A stretch of 64,000 bases of DNA from Sulfurovum sp. (GCA_021166685.1 JAJPEU010000013.1:83847-147846), one strand, 5' to 3'; positions 52,864-61,038 are shown, counted from the first letter of the stretch. Numbers and translations: made by a program. Notes: a model not told the origin generated them from the sequence alone.

Positions 52864-53530
52864 ACCCCTTTATGATATAACCCCTTTTACAGCATTGGAT
52901 TATCCGGATCACTTGGCAGCCATTTTCTGGTTTGCCAAATGCCAAATGCAATGTGTCTATTGCTATAACAGAAATATTGTATTTGGTGACGGAAAAATTT
53001 CTCAAGAAGAAGCGCTGTCATTTTTAAAAAACAGGCAAGGACTTCTTGAAGGAGTAGTGTTATCCGGCGGTGAAGCTACTCTCTATGGAGAGTTGGTAGC
53101 GTTTTGCAAGCAAATAAAACAGTTAAATTTCAAAATAAAATTAGACACCAATGGATTAAATACGGAAATGATTTCTGCTCTGGCAGAAAATAATCTGGTC
53201 GATTATATTGCATTGGATTATAAAGCACCCAAGCAAAAATTTCAATCAATCACAAAAAATAAGCATTTTGATTTTTTTTCTGATACATTAGAGTATCTTA
53301 TTAAAAAAGAATTTCCTTTTGAAGTCAGAACAACGGTTCATAGCGACCTGCTTCAGGCAGAAGATATCAATCAGATTATCAAAGATTTGTTAAAGAGGGG
53401 ATACAAGAACACCTATTATTTGCAAAAGTTTATCTATACCCCTGACACTATTGGAAAAGTAAAAGAACAAAAACACATCTTTGATGTTTCAAAACTCTCC
53501 GATGACTTGAAGATTATTTGGAGAGGGTAG
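52853..53530 (+). CDS. nrdG: anaerobic ribonucleotide reductase activase (radical SAM)
   Basis: Generates the glycyl radical on the NrdD tail by S-adenosylmethionine cleavage. CQMQCVYC near residue 30 is the CxxxCxxC 4Fe-4S motif, VLSGGEATL near 70 binds SAM, and KLDTNGLN near 100 and FEVRTTVHSDLL near 160 complete the radical SAM core. At 225 residues it is longer than E. coli NrdG and closer to the activases with an extended C-terminus. The ATG at 52853 lies inside the end of the glycyl-tail gene. Its last 17 bases overlap the end of a convergent cytochrome gene. Confidence 0.9.
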   Translation: MSPKPLYDITPFTALDYPDHLAAIFWFAKCQMQCVYCYNRNIVFGDGKISQEEALSFLKNRQGLLEGVVLSGGEATLYGELVAFCKQIKQLNFKIKLDTNGLNTEMISALAENNLVDYIALDYKAPKQKFQSITKNKHFDFFSDTLEYLIKKEFPFEVRTTVHSDLLQAEDINQIIKDLLKRGYKNTYYLQKFIYTPDTIGKVKEQKHIFDVSKLSDDLKIIWRG

Positions 53531-53864
53531 GCTTCGTTTTTATCATCCATTTTTTAAAAGGCTGCAATGAGCTGATATAGTCGGCCACATCTTTGAATTG
53601 TTTGTCCGTAAGAGGCAGTGTCGGCATAGCGTTTGCACTGTATCCGAACTCTTCATAATGAGAAGAGGGATCTTTACTGTATTTTTCTATCTCTTCTTTG
53701 TGCCTAGTGTATGAAACCATATTGAAATCCGGCCCAAGCGCAGAGCCTCCGTTGACAGTATGGCATATAGCGCAGTTTTCGGCGTATACTTTTTTTCCTG
53801 CTTCGACATCGGCAAACAAAAAACTGTTGATTAAGAACAAACAAAATATTTTTAAGCGATTCAC
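53514..53864 (-). CDS. small periplasmic cytochrome c
   Basis: A 116-residue class I cytochrome c. The signal peptide is FCLFLINSFLFA; CAICHTVNG near residue 31 is the heme motif, GPDF follows and the ligand Met is in ANAMPTLPLTD near 79. It is the sort of monoheme carrier that feeds nitrite or NO reductase. It lies 95 bases downstream of the TrpD2-like gene on the same strand and could share the FNR/NNR promoter at 54904-54945. The gene is convergent with nrdG and overlaps it by 17 bases. Confidence 0.88.
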   Translation of the reverse strand: MNRLKIFCLFLINSFLFADVEAGKKVYAENCAICHTVNGGSALGPDFNMVSYTRHKEEIEKYSKDPSSHYEEFGYSANAMPTLPLTDKQFKDVADYISSLQPFKKWMIKTKPTLSK

Positions 53865-53958
53865 GTCTGTGTCCTTTTTTGAAATATATCAGAAATTATA
53901 TGCAAAATAGGATAAAATTAATCTTAATTAAATTGAGAATGATTATTAATATTTTATT

Positions 53959-54879
53959 CTATTTTGTTGGACTATTCTCTTTCAGGCTTTCGAAACCTTT
54001 TTCTATTGTTTCCATTTTTCCATGCAAAAAGAGAAGAACCGCTGCATTGAGTCGAGCGAGCTTCCATAGGCCTTCGCTTGGATTGGCCGTTAATGCGATA
54101 GAATCTTCAAGCGTGATCGGACGTGTAGATTTTTTGTATTCCACGCCGAAATCTTTCGGATCAACTTTTATTTCTTCAACAGTACTGTTTTTGGCGATAA
54201 AAATAGAACATTTCGAAAAGATTTCCGGTGTGCCTTCGTTGCCCTTAATGATAACAAGCGTTTTATATCTGTCTTTAAAAAGCTGAATGTATTTATCAAT
54301 AAAAGGTTTATGGAACGCGCCGATGACAGCCATATCGCTTTGTGAAATATTCAGCAATTTTTCCAGAGTATTAAACGGGGTTCGTATTCCCAATGTCATT
54401 CGAATTTTTGTTAGATTATGAAGTTCTTTAAAGTATTTTGACCGGTCAAAATAATGAATGTTCTCGCTAAGCGGCACATGTGTGCATATTTCTTTGAGGG
54501 TTATGCCTCCTTTTGCAGGCTGCAGATCATCGCCGTGCAAAGAGAGTTGAATCCCGAAAGGTTCGAGATAGCGGGCCGTTAAAGGAAAAAGATAGGGATT
54601 GTCCGCCTTTCCGTCATACGGATATCCAAATTCTATAGAATTTGCTACAGCGCAAGGAGTGACAAATTCATCAAAAACCTCTATGCTTCCTTTAAGCTCT
54701 TCAAAGCTTTCCCCTTTAACGCGCCATCCTAAAAGAAAAGCACTTATTTGTTCGGGAGCTGCGGTTTTATTTAAAATCTTTCTTAGTGCGTCTTTTATTT
54801 CTGCTTTGGTTAAGTCTCTATTGAGTTTTTCACCGGTCCCTACCGCTTTGATATAAGGTAAAAAGTTCATCCTGCCCAT
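53959..54879 (-). CDS. TrpD2/YbiB-like phosphoribosyltransferase-fold protein
   Basis: A 306-residue member of the anthranilate phosphoribosyltransferase-like TrpD2 group. GTGEKLNRDLTKAEIKDALRKIL and AFLLGWRVKGES near the N-terminus form the nucleoside-phosphorylase-like helical domain. GIRTPFNTLEKLLN near 165 and IIKGNEGTPE near 210 match the family's second half. The PRPP-binding GGD motif of true TrpD is degenerate, and YbiB-type members bind nucleic acid rather than make anthranilate. The start could be 54879 or 54870. It lies behind an FNR/NNR promoter. Confidence 0.75.
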   Translation of the reverse strand: MGRMNFLPYIKAVGTGEKLNRDLTKAEIKDALRKILNKTAAPEQISAFLLGWRVKGESFEELKGSIEVFDEFVTPCAVANSIEFGYPYDGKADNPYLFPLTARYLEPFGIQLSLHGDDLQPAKGGITLKEICTHVPLSENIHYFDRSKYFKELHNLTKIRMTLGIRTPFNTLEKLLNISQSDMAVIGAFHKPFIDKYIQLFKDRYKTLVIIKGNEGTPEIFSKCSIFIAKNSTVEEIKVDPKDFGVEYKKSTRPITLEDSIALTANPSEGLWKLARLNAAVLLFLHGKMETIEKGFESLKENSPTK

Positions 54880-54903
54880 CTGTGCCCGCTTGATTTTTTG
54901 ATA

Positions 54904-54945
54904 ATTTTATCAAAAGAAAAAGAAGCATAGGTTGATTCGTGTCAA
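54904..54945 (-). promoter_or_regulatory. FNR/NNR box and promoter of the TrpD2-like gene
   Basis: TTGATTCGTGTCAA at 54932-54945; on the minus strand TAAAAT at 54909-54904. The predicted start 54897 puts the box at -41.5. Confidence 0.75.
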
Positions 54946-54998
54946 CCGGAAATGGCAATTCAGGCAAAAAATAAAAAATACTCGAATATCACTCGGGC

Positions 54999-55040
54999 TT
55001 GCTTTAAATCAAGTTTCAAGGATAGAAAAATTGTTATAAT
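54999..55040 (+). promoter_or_regulatory. FNR/NNR box and promoter of the cytochrome-nirJFE operon
   Basis: TTGCTTTAAATCAA at 54999-55012 (one base off the consensus half site) and a perfect TATAAT at 55035-55040. The predicted start 55047 gives -41.5. Confidence 0.78.
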
Positions 55041-55066
55041 CTGCGGAGACGAAAGAAGGGGTAGCG

Positions 55067-55387
55067 ATGGCATTAAAAGTTTTTGGGATGGTTTTGTCAG
55101 TATTGTGTGCGGGCGGTACACTTTATGCAGAAGAAGGGAAGAGGGTTTTTGAAACATATTGCTGGGGGTGTCATCATCAAACGGCAGTAGCTTTCGGCCC
55201 TTCTTTTGAGCAAATAGCATCCAAGAGAAATGCAGAAGAGATTCGAGGAATGATCGTTGATCCTGCATCGGTCTCCAAAGCTTTCGGATATGAACGAAAT
55301 GCAATGCCTGCATTTAAACTCTCAGAAGAAGAGCTTCGGTCAATCACCGACTATATTCTTTCCTATAAGCCAAAGGAAGTAAAATAA
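55067..55387 (+). CDS. cytochrome c of the nir operon (NirC/c55X-like)
   Basis: A 106-residue monoheme cytochrome c. A signal peptide (VFGMVLSVLCAGGTLYA) precedes CWGCHHQT near residue 33, GPSFEQIA, and the ligand Met in RNAMPAFKLSEEE near 83. It is the first gene after the FNR/NNR promoter and overlaps nirJ by one base. In denitrifiers the equivalent small cytochrome is NirC/c55X, which donates electrons during heme d1 insertion or catalysis. It is similar to the cytochrome at 53514, so the two may be paralogues. Confidence 0.85.
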   Translation: MALKVFGMVLSVLCAGGTLYAEEGKRVFETYCWGCHHQTAVAFGPSFEQIASKRNAEEIRGMIVDPASVSKAFGYERNAMPAFKLSEEELRSITDYILSYKPKEVK

Positions 55388-56514
55388 TGTTCAGGCTTTC
55401 AAATCTTTTAAAAAGTGTTGTCGAGGGGAAACCTTCGCGGGTTCTAGACGGAAGCATCGCGATATGGAATTTTACCAATCGTTGCAATTTAAGCTGCTTG
55501 CACTGCTATTCAAAAGCAGACCTTGATGCTGTTGATACTCTTAGTACGGCAGATATTATGGATACTTTACCTAAATTAAAAGCCAACGGCATAAAGTTTT
55601 TGATTTTTTCCGGAGGGGAACCTTTAACACGAAAGGATTTGTTTGAAATTGCTGGACGCTGCAAAGAATTAGGAATTGTTACTTATCTTTCTACCAATGG
55701 GCTTTATGTTAAACAGAGCAATGCCGAAAAGATACTTGATGCGTTTAATTATATAGGCATCAGTATTGACGGAAGTCCCGAAGTGCACGACAAGTTTCGT
55801 GGACTGAAGGGGTCTTTTGCAGAATCAATGAAGGCAGTAGATTTGCTTAACAGTTTTGGTAAAACAAAAGTAGGCATCCGTTTTACAATCACCAAGGACA
55901 CCTATGATGATTTGGCATTTATCTTTGATCTTGCAGAGCAGCACGCTATTCCAAAAGTGTATATTTCTCATCTTGTGTATAGTGGAAGAGGATTGGAAAA
56001 CTTAGAAATGGATCTAAGCAAAGAGCAACGTATTGCAGCGGTGAATTATATTCTTGATAAGGCTTTTGAGTATCATGAAATCAATAGAGATATCGAGATC
56101 GTAACCGGGAATATGGAGATGGATGCAATTTTGTTTTATGACAGGTTTGCAGAAAAATATCCGCAGCATGCCGATGAAATGAAACGCAGACTTATTCAGT
56201 GGGGAGGGAATAGTGCAGGACGAAAGTTGTTAAATATTGACAGCGAGGGGTTTGTGAAGCCCGATCCTTTTTTCCCGGCCAAGATAGGCAATATTTTACA
56301 TCAGGATTTTTCAGATATTTGGACGAATCATCCTGTGCCATTGCTGCAAAAACTCAGGGTGCATCCTAGAGAACTTTTGGGTAAATGCAAATCCTGCCGT
56401 TATTTGGATATCTGTAATGGCGGGTCAAGAAGCAGGGCATATGCCATCTATGGAGATATGTGGGCAGAAGACCCCTCTTGTTATTTAAGTGAAGAAAAAA
56501 TCAAAGGAAATTAA
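55387..56514 (+). CDS. nirJ: heme d1 biosynthesis radical SAM protein
   Basis: Acts in heme d1 synthesis, removing propionate side chains from the didecarboxysiroheme macrocycle. A 375-residue radical SAM/SPASM-type protein: NFTNRCNLSCLHCYSKAD near 30-47 holds the CxxxCxxC cluster, LIFSGGEPLTRKDL near 76-89 the SAM site, and the C-terminal CKSCRYLDICNGGSRSRA near 337-354 binds an auxiliary cluster. It follows the cytochrome by a one-base overlap and is followed directly by nirF. Confidence 0.95.
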   Translation: MFRLSNLLKSVVEGKPSRVLDGSIAIWNFTNRCNLSCLHCYSKADLDAVDTLSTADIMDTLPKLKANGIKFLIFSGGEPLTRKDLFEIAGRCKELGIVTYLSTNGLYVKQSNAEKILDAFNYIGISIDGSPEVHDKFRGLKGSFAESMKAVDLLNSFGKTKVGIRFTITKDTYDDLAFIFDLAEQHAIPKVYISHLVYSGRGLENLEMDLSKEQRIAAVNYILDKAFEYHEINRDIEIVTGNMEMDAILFYDRFAEKYPQHADEMKRRLIQWGGNSAGRKLLNIDSEGFVKPDPFFPAKIGNILHQDFSDIWTNHPVPLLQKLRVHPRELLGKCKSCRYLDICNGGSRSRAYAIYGDMWAEDPSCYLSEEKIKGN

Positions 56515-57609
56515 ATGAAAATATTAGTATCGGCATTTTTGTTAACCGGTGTTTTGTTTGCTGCAACGCCAAGCGCATCAGAAAAACTTTTTGTAGTAGA
56601 AAGAGAATCACAATCGGTTGCAATTATTAATCAGGGGCTGGTTAAGTCTAGAATGGAAAATATGCACAATATGAATCACGGAATAATCAAATTTGATGAG
56701 AAAGACGGATATCTTATCAGTCGAGACGGCTATGTGGTTCGATTTGATCCGGTTCGTGAGAAAATATTGAATGAATATAAAACCAGCGAAAGTGCAATCG
56801 GTTTTGTAATCGGGGAAAATTATGTTGCCGTAGCCAATTATGACGATAAATCTGTAGATATTTTGACAAAAGATCTCAAGCCCATAGAGAAGATTAAAAC
56901 TGATTCAAAAAATGTAGGAATCAAAATTTATAAAGATATGTTAATTTTTGCTCAAATGGATAGCGACAAAGTGACGGTTCTTAAAGATGAAAACGCCGGA
57001 AAAGGGTTGCCGAAATTCAAAACTATCAAAGAGTTTGATGTCGGTGAAATGCCTTTTGATGCAATGATTCAAGATAACGTTTATATTGTAGGGTTTTTTT
57101 TAACGAAAGCATTTGGGGCTATTGATCTAGACAAGATGGAATATTCTCAAATTAAAATTACTGCAGAAGGCAACAAACCTGTTCTTAAAGTGCCTCATTT
57201 TGGATTTTGGAGTTTAAGCAAAGATAAGACATTTATACCTGCAGTAGGGGACAATGCGGTTATGGTTTATGATAAAAAATTTAATTTTATCAAAAATATT
57301 ACAACACAAGGATTGCCTGTTTTCACAGCACTCAGTCCTGACAAGAGATATCTTGCAGTTACTTTCTCGGGAAAAGATTTTCCTGCGGTTCAGATTATCG
57401 ATACCCAAACGTATGAAATTACTAAAACTTTTACATTTCCGGGAAAAGTTTTGCATGTAAGATGGTCCGATGCAGACGATCTTTTGTATGTTTCGGTTAA
57501 TGATGCCAATCAAATCAGTGTTATTAATACCAAGGAATGGTTTTTGGAGCGAGAGATTTTTCAACTTAAACATCCTTCGGGCATTTTTATTTATCAACAC
57601 CAGGAGTAG
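56515..57609 (+). CDS. nirF: heme d1 biosynthesis protein NirF
   Basis: Catalyses the last dehydrogenation in heme d1 formation at the periplasmic side. A 364-residue beta-propeller with signal peptide MKILVSAFLLTGVLFA. The blades show repeating patterns such as YVAVANYDDKSVDILT and RYLAVTFSGKDFPAVQIID. The conserved His region near HNMNHGIIKF fits the heme pocket of the family. It starts immediately after the nirJ stop and ends 3 bases before nirE. It is related in fold to the d1 domain of NirS. Confidence 0.93.
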   Translation: MKILVSAFLLTGVLFAATPSASEKLFVVERESQSVAIINQGLVKSRMENMHNMNHGIIKFDEKDGYLISRDGYVVRFDPVREKILNEYKTSESAIGFVIGENYVAVANYDDKSVDILTKDLKPIEKIKTDSKNVGIKIYKDMLIFAQMDSDKVTVLKDENAGKGLPKFKTIKEFDVGEMPFDAMIQDNVYIVGFFLTKAFGAIDLDKMEYSQIKITAEGNKPVLKVPHFGFWSLSKDKTFIPAVGDNAVMVYDKKFNFIKNITTQGLPVFTALSPDKRYLAVTFSGKDFPAVQIIDTQTYEITKTFTFPGKVLHVRWSDADDLLYVSVNDANQISVINTKEWFLEREIFQLKHPSGIFIYQHQE

Positions 57610-57612
57610 AAG

Positions 57613-58350
57613 ATGGGGAAAGTCTATTTAACCGGTGCAGGCCCGGGAGACATTGAGCTGCTAACTATTAAAGCGCTTCGCGTTGTAAAAGAAGCCGATG
57701 TAATTATTTATGACCGACTTGCCAACCCGGATATTTTAAAAGAAGCGAAAAGCGGATGCGAATTTGTTTATGTAGGCAAAGAGGATTCGCACCACACCCT
57801 TCCCCAGGAAGAAATAAATGAAGTTATTTACCAAAATGCATTGAAATACGAAAACGTTGTCCGCCTCAAAGGAGGAGACCCATTTGTTTTTGGTCGCGGA
57901 GGAGAAGAGGGAATTTATTTAAAAGAGCGAGGGATAAGGTTTGAGTTTATTCCCGGGATTACTTCCGCAATCGCCGTACCGCAGTATGCAGGCATTCCGG
58001 TGACGCACCGTGGAATTACGGTTTCTTTCAGGGTTGTTACCGGGCATGAGTCTACACACAAAGATCACTCACAGATTCCTTGGGAGAACTATAAAACAGA
58101 TGATACGATTGTTTTTTTAATGGGGCTTCACCGTCTGAAACATATTGCGCAAAAACTTATAGCGATCGGAAAACCAAAGGAGTATCCTGTTGCAGTGATC
58201 AGCCGAGGTACAACCAAAGATGCAAAAACAGTGGTAGGAACGCTTGGTACAATCTGGGAGCTTGCCAAAGATTTGCCCACGCCCGCATTGATCGTAGTCG
58301 GTGAGGTGGTAAAGCTGAGAGATCAGCTCAATTGGTTTGAAGAAGAATAA
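57613..58350 (+). CDS. nirE: uroporphyrinogen-III C-methyltransferase of heme d1 synthesis
   Basis: Methylates uroporphyrinogen III to precorrin-2. A 245-residue SUMT: VYLTGAGPGDIELLTIKA at the start, VRLKGGDPFVFGRGGEE near 83-99, PGITSAIAVPQYAGIPVTHRG near 116-136 and VVGEVVKLRD at the end. It is the last gene of the cytochrome-nirJ-nirF-nirE transcript, with a good AGGAG site. Because it sits with heme d1 genes it is named nirE, though it will also feed siroheme. Confidence 0.95.
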   Translation: MGKVYLTGAGPGDIELLTIKALRVVKEADVIIYDRLANPDILKEAKSGCEFVYVGKEDSHHTLPQEEINEVIYQNALKYENVVRLKGGDPFVFGRGGEEGIYLKERGIRFEFIPGITSAIAVPQYAGIPVTHRGITVSFRVVTGHESTHKDHSQIPWENYKTDDTIVFLMGLHRLKHIAQKLIAIGKPKEYPVAVISRGTTKDAKTVVGTLGTIWELAKDLPTPALIVVGEVVKLRDQLNWFEEE

Positions 58351-58409
58351 AAAAAGTATTTTTCCCGTTGCTTTTTGCTACATCTTTTTTGAAAATACAT
58401 TTTACCCTT

Positions 58410-58440
58410 CAAAGCAAGTTTAGATTTTAAACTTGCTTTG
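58410..58440. terminator. stem-loop after nirE
   Basis: CAAAGCAAGTTTA, loop GATTT, and its exact complement: a 13-bp stem 60 bases after the nirE stop. The downstream sequence is not a T run, so termination is uncertain; it may equally be part of the regulator's promoter region. Confidence 0.5.
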
Positions 58441-58508
58441 ATATAATCAGTAATTATCTGATTCAATTTGACAATAAAGAATCTGTTTTATAAATTGAAA
58501 GGTATCTG

Positions 58509-59210
58509 TTGTACAATTTAACCGATATTCAACTTTTTTCTAAACTTTCACCAAACTATCTTGCAGAGATTAAACAAAATGCCATTTTAAAAAACTATAC
58601 AAAAGAAAGTATTGTTTTTTATGAGGGAGACAAAGTCGAGTACCTTTATATTCTTCTTGAGGGTACCGTAAAACTTTATAAAACAACCCCAAAAGGGACT
58701 CAAATTCAAATTAATCGTTTTGATGCACCTGTCATAGTGGGAGAATATGCTTGTTTTGAAAGCCTGCCTTTTCCGGTAAGTTGTGAATTCGTAACAGACG
58801 GAAAAATGGCGCTGGTGCATTTTGATTACATTCTTAAAAATCTTGAAAATAAGCAGTTTTCCTTGGAATTGATCAAATCCCTTACCTCAAAAATTATGGT
58901 TCTTTCGGCATTGATTCACAAGGAGACGATTCTTTCCTCTGAAGCCAAGGTGGCAAAGATGCTTATAGAAAATGTTGAGATCTTTACCAAGCTCAAATAT
59001 AACGAGATCGCTTCTATTTTGAATCTTACCCCAGAAACACTTTCCCGTATTTTCAAGAAATTAAAAAAAGAACAGATTATCAAGATAAAAACGGGAGAGC
59101 ATATTAAAATTCTTAATTATGATGCGCTTGAAGAGATCATTGAAAGCAATAAAGTCAAAAACTGTACAGATTGTCTGGCGCACTTTAAAGCCGAGATGGG
59201 GATAAAATAA
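58509..59210 (+). CDS. CRP/FNR-family regulator, NNR/DNR-like
   Basis: A 233-residue regulator. The cyclic-nucleotide-binding-like sensor domain (VFYEGDKVEYLYILLEGTVKLYK near 38-60) is followed by a dimer helix and a winged helix with TPETLSRIFKKLKKE near 178-192. The ExxSR of its recognition helix is the FNR-type motif that reads TTGAT/TTGAC, matching the boxes found throughout this region. It lacks the N-terminal Cys cluster of FNR, so it probably senses NO rather than oxygen, like DNR/NnrR. A C-terminal CTDC pair is unusual. The start is a TTG at 58509 with AAAGG upstream. Confidence 0.85.
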   Translation: MYNLTDIQLFSKLSPNYLAEIKQNAILKNYTKESIVFYEGDKVEYLYILLEGTVKLYKTTPKGTQIQINRFDAPVIVGEYACFESLPFPVSCEFVTDGKMALVHFDYILKNLENKQFSLELIKSLTSKIMVLSALIHKETILSSEAKVAKMLIENVEIFTKLKYNEIASILNLTPETLSRIFKKLKKEQIIKIKTGEHIKILNYDALEEIIESNKVKNCTDCLAHFKAEMGIK

Positions 59211-59222
59211 TTTTATCTCCCC
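59198..59222. terminator. stem-loop over two convergent stop codons
   Basis: GATAAAAT and its complement, extended by three G-C pairs around a bulged T, form a hairpin that spans the adjacent stops of the CRP/FNR and heme d1 decarboxylase genes. Probably a bidirectional terminator. Confidence 0.45.
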
Positions 59223-60214
59223 ACTATTCCTTCTTCCCATGCCTCAAACGCATCGTCAAAGTAAACAATACGCTGTTTCTTGAATTCCACGGTTGAGTAG
59301 AGCTTCCCGTATTCTTTTAAGCCCGTTTCTTGCGCGATTTCGTCAATGATTGCATCACATTCCTCTTGGGTTTTTGCGTGTACCATTGCAAAAAGATTAT
59401 AGGGCCAGTTCGGATAGCTGGGACGCAAATAGCAATGGCTTACCGCCGAGAAACTTGCGATCTCTTTTCCTATGGCTTCGGCTTGCTCTTCTGGTACAGC
59501 CCAGACACTCATGGCGTTGGCAGCAAAGCCCGCCTTTCGGTGATTGAGGATTGTTGCAAAACGGCGCATGATCCCGCTTTCGGATAATTCTTTAACAAGA
59601 TCAAAGAAAGCATTGTAAGAAAGATTTAGCTGATCTGCAATTTTCTTGAAAGGCTCTTTGATGATTTGGATATCGTTTTGCAATGCTTTGATAATTGCTA
59701 TGTGCTGGGGTGTAAGTTCCAAGTTTTTATAGACAGCTTTCTTTACCTTTTCTTTTTTGCATTGTGTGCCGGTTGTGTCCATTTTTACCGATATTTTAAA
59801 CATTTTAAGCGTCGGAAGAATAATAAAATTTTCTATACCTGCTTTTTTTGCCAGCAATTCTACGGTTTTTTCCAATCCCAATTTGCTTTCGGGAGGTACG
59901 GCCAGGGTAAACCAGATATTAAACTCGTGGTCGCGTAGATAATTGTGGCTTATACCCGGATGGGTATTGATAAGCGCAGCGACTTTGTCGACATTGTTTT
60001 GCGGAACCTTAAAAGCAACCAATGAGGAAGCGTACCCCAGTCTTTTTGTGTCAAATATGGCAGAGGTTTGCCGAATAATTTTTTGTTCTTTCAGCTTTTG
60101 TACAAGGGAGATAATGTCATCTTCCGCAGCATTCAGTTCATCTGCTAAAATCCTGAAAGGACGTGGGGCAAGAGGAAAGGCATCTTGCATTTTATAAAGT
60201 AACTCATTTTGCAT
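59213..60214 (-). CDS. nirDL: siroheme decarboxylase, fused NirD-NirL type (AsnC/Lrp fold)
   Basis: Removes two acetate groups from siroheme to give didecarboxysiroheme, an early step of heme d1 synthesis. The 333-residue protein has two AsnC/Lrp-like modules in tandem, each with a winged helix and a ferredoxin-like domain. The catalytic stretches SHNYLRDHEFNIWFTL near 90 and SHCYLRPSYPNWPYNLF near 270 are the siroheme decarboxylase signatures. In Pseudomonas the activity needs NirD, L, G and H; here a single fused pair is present. It is transcribed alone, opposite to the other nir genes, from its own FNR/NNR promoter. Confidence 0.92.
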   Translation of the reverse strand: MQNELLYKMQDAFPLAPRPFRILADELNAAEDDIISLVQKLKEQKIIRQTSAIFDTKRLGYASSLVAFKVPQNNVDKVAALINTHPGISHNYLRDHEFNIWFTLAVPPESKLGLEKTVELLAKKAGIENFIILPTLKMFKISVKMDTTGTQCKKEKVKKAVYKNLELTPQHIAIIKALQNDIQIIKEPFKKIADQLNLSYNAFFDLVKELSESGIMRRFATILNHRKAGFAANAMSVWAVPEEQAEAIGKEIASFSAVSHCYLRPSYPNWPYNLFAMVHAKTQEECDAIIDEIAQETGLKEYGKLYSTVEFKKQRIVYFDDAFEAWEEGIVGR

Positions 60215-60246
60215 TCGGGAACCTTTAATAATAAAAATGATATTTA

Positions 60247-60288
60247 ATTGTATTGAATTATAGAATGTTTTGGCTTGATGTGCATCAA
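60247..60288 (-). promoter_or_regulatory. FNR/NNR box and promoter of nirDL
   Basis: Perfect box TTGATGTGCATCAA at 60275-60288; on the minus strand TACAAT at 60252-60247. The predicted start 60240 gives -41.5. The nirDL ATG is at 60214. Confidence 0.85.
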
Positions 60289-60402
60289 ATGTGTGGATCC
60301 TTTGAAGTTCATGGTTTGTGAAGCATCCTTTTATTGAAGTAATTGTTTCTTTCTGAGAAAAAATTTGTTATATTATTGCAACAATACATGAAAGGATACA
60401 GA

Positions 60403-60972
60403 ATGGCTTTTTTCCCTATCTATATAGATATGCAGCCGCTTAAAATATTAGTGGTGGGAGGAGGAGCGATAGCTGCCGATAAATTAGAAAAACTTGTAGA
60501 ATTTTCTAAGGATATTGCCGTGATTGCCGAGAAGACAAATTCCAAAACGGATGATTTAATCAAAGAATACGGTTTGACGTTGCATCAAAGAAAATATAAA
60601 GAAGGTGATATACAGGGATTTGATATGGTTGTTGTTGCAACGGATACCGTTGATCTTCATCGTGCGATCTATCAAGAATCAAGAGGTGCGAGAATACTGG
60701 TTAACAGCGTAGACAATACAGCCTATTGCGATTTTATCTTTCCTTCCTATATTAAACAGGGAGATTTAACAGTCTCTTTTTCAACCGGCGGGGCTTCGCC
60801 TGCATTTGCCAGGCGGTTGCGAAACTACTTTTTAAACAAGATTCCAAATAACGTCGGCGAGTTTTTGGAAAACATGAAATCTTTACGCACACAGATACCT
60901 AAGGGCAAAGAGCGGATGCAGAAATTTGATGCGATGGCGAAAGAATTTATAGAAAAAAACTTTAAGTCTTGA
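60403..60972 (+). CDS. precorrin-2 dehydrogenase/sirohydrochlorin ferrochelatase (CysG N-terminal/Met8-like)
   Basis: Oxidises precorrin-2 and inserts iron to make siroheme, the precursor used by nirDL. A 189-residue protein: FPIYIDMQPLKILVVGGGAIAADKLEKL is the NAD-binding start, VNSVDNTAYCDFIFPSYI near 105-122 the middle motif and FSTGGASPAFARRLRNYF near 130-147 the active-site loop. It lacks the methylase half of CysG; NirE supplies that. Start: an open frame reaches 60343, but the ATG at 60403 follows AAAGGATACAGA and gives the family N-terminus. Confidence 0.9.
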   Translation: MAFFPIYIDMQPLKILVVGGGAIAADKLEKLVEFSKDIAVIAEKTNSKTDDLIKEYGLTLHQRKYKEGDIQGFDMVVVATDTVDLHRAIYQESRGARILVNSVDNTAYCDFIFPSYIKQGDLTVSFSTGGASPAFARRLRNYFLNKIPNNVGEFLENMKSLRTQIPKGKERMQKFDAMAKEFIEKNFKS

Positions 60973-61010
60973 CGTGAGTCAACCGGATTAAAAAAAAAGC
61001 TGACTATAAT
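60969..61010 (+). promoter_or_regulatory. FNR/NNR box and promoter of the DUF2249-protoglobin operon
   Basis: TTGACGTGAGTCAA at 60969-60982 and a perfect TATAAT at 61005-61010. The predicted start 61017 gives -41.5. The box overlaps the stop codon of the preceding siroheme gene. Confidence 0.88.
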
Positions 61011-61038
61011 GCAGTAAATTAAACTATAGGAGACAATA

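Noticed and set aside
58441..58508. FNR/NNR box upstream of the CRP/FNR gene
   Set aside because: Sequences such as TTGATATAATCAG and TTGACAATAAAG only match one half site; no symmetric box at the right distance.
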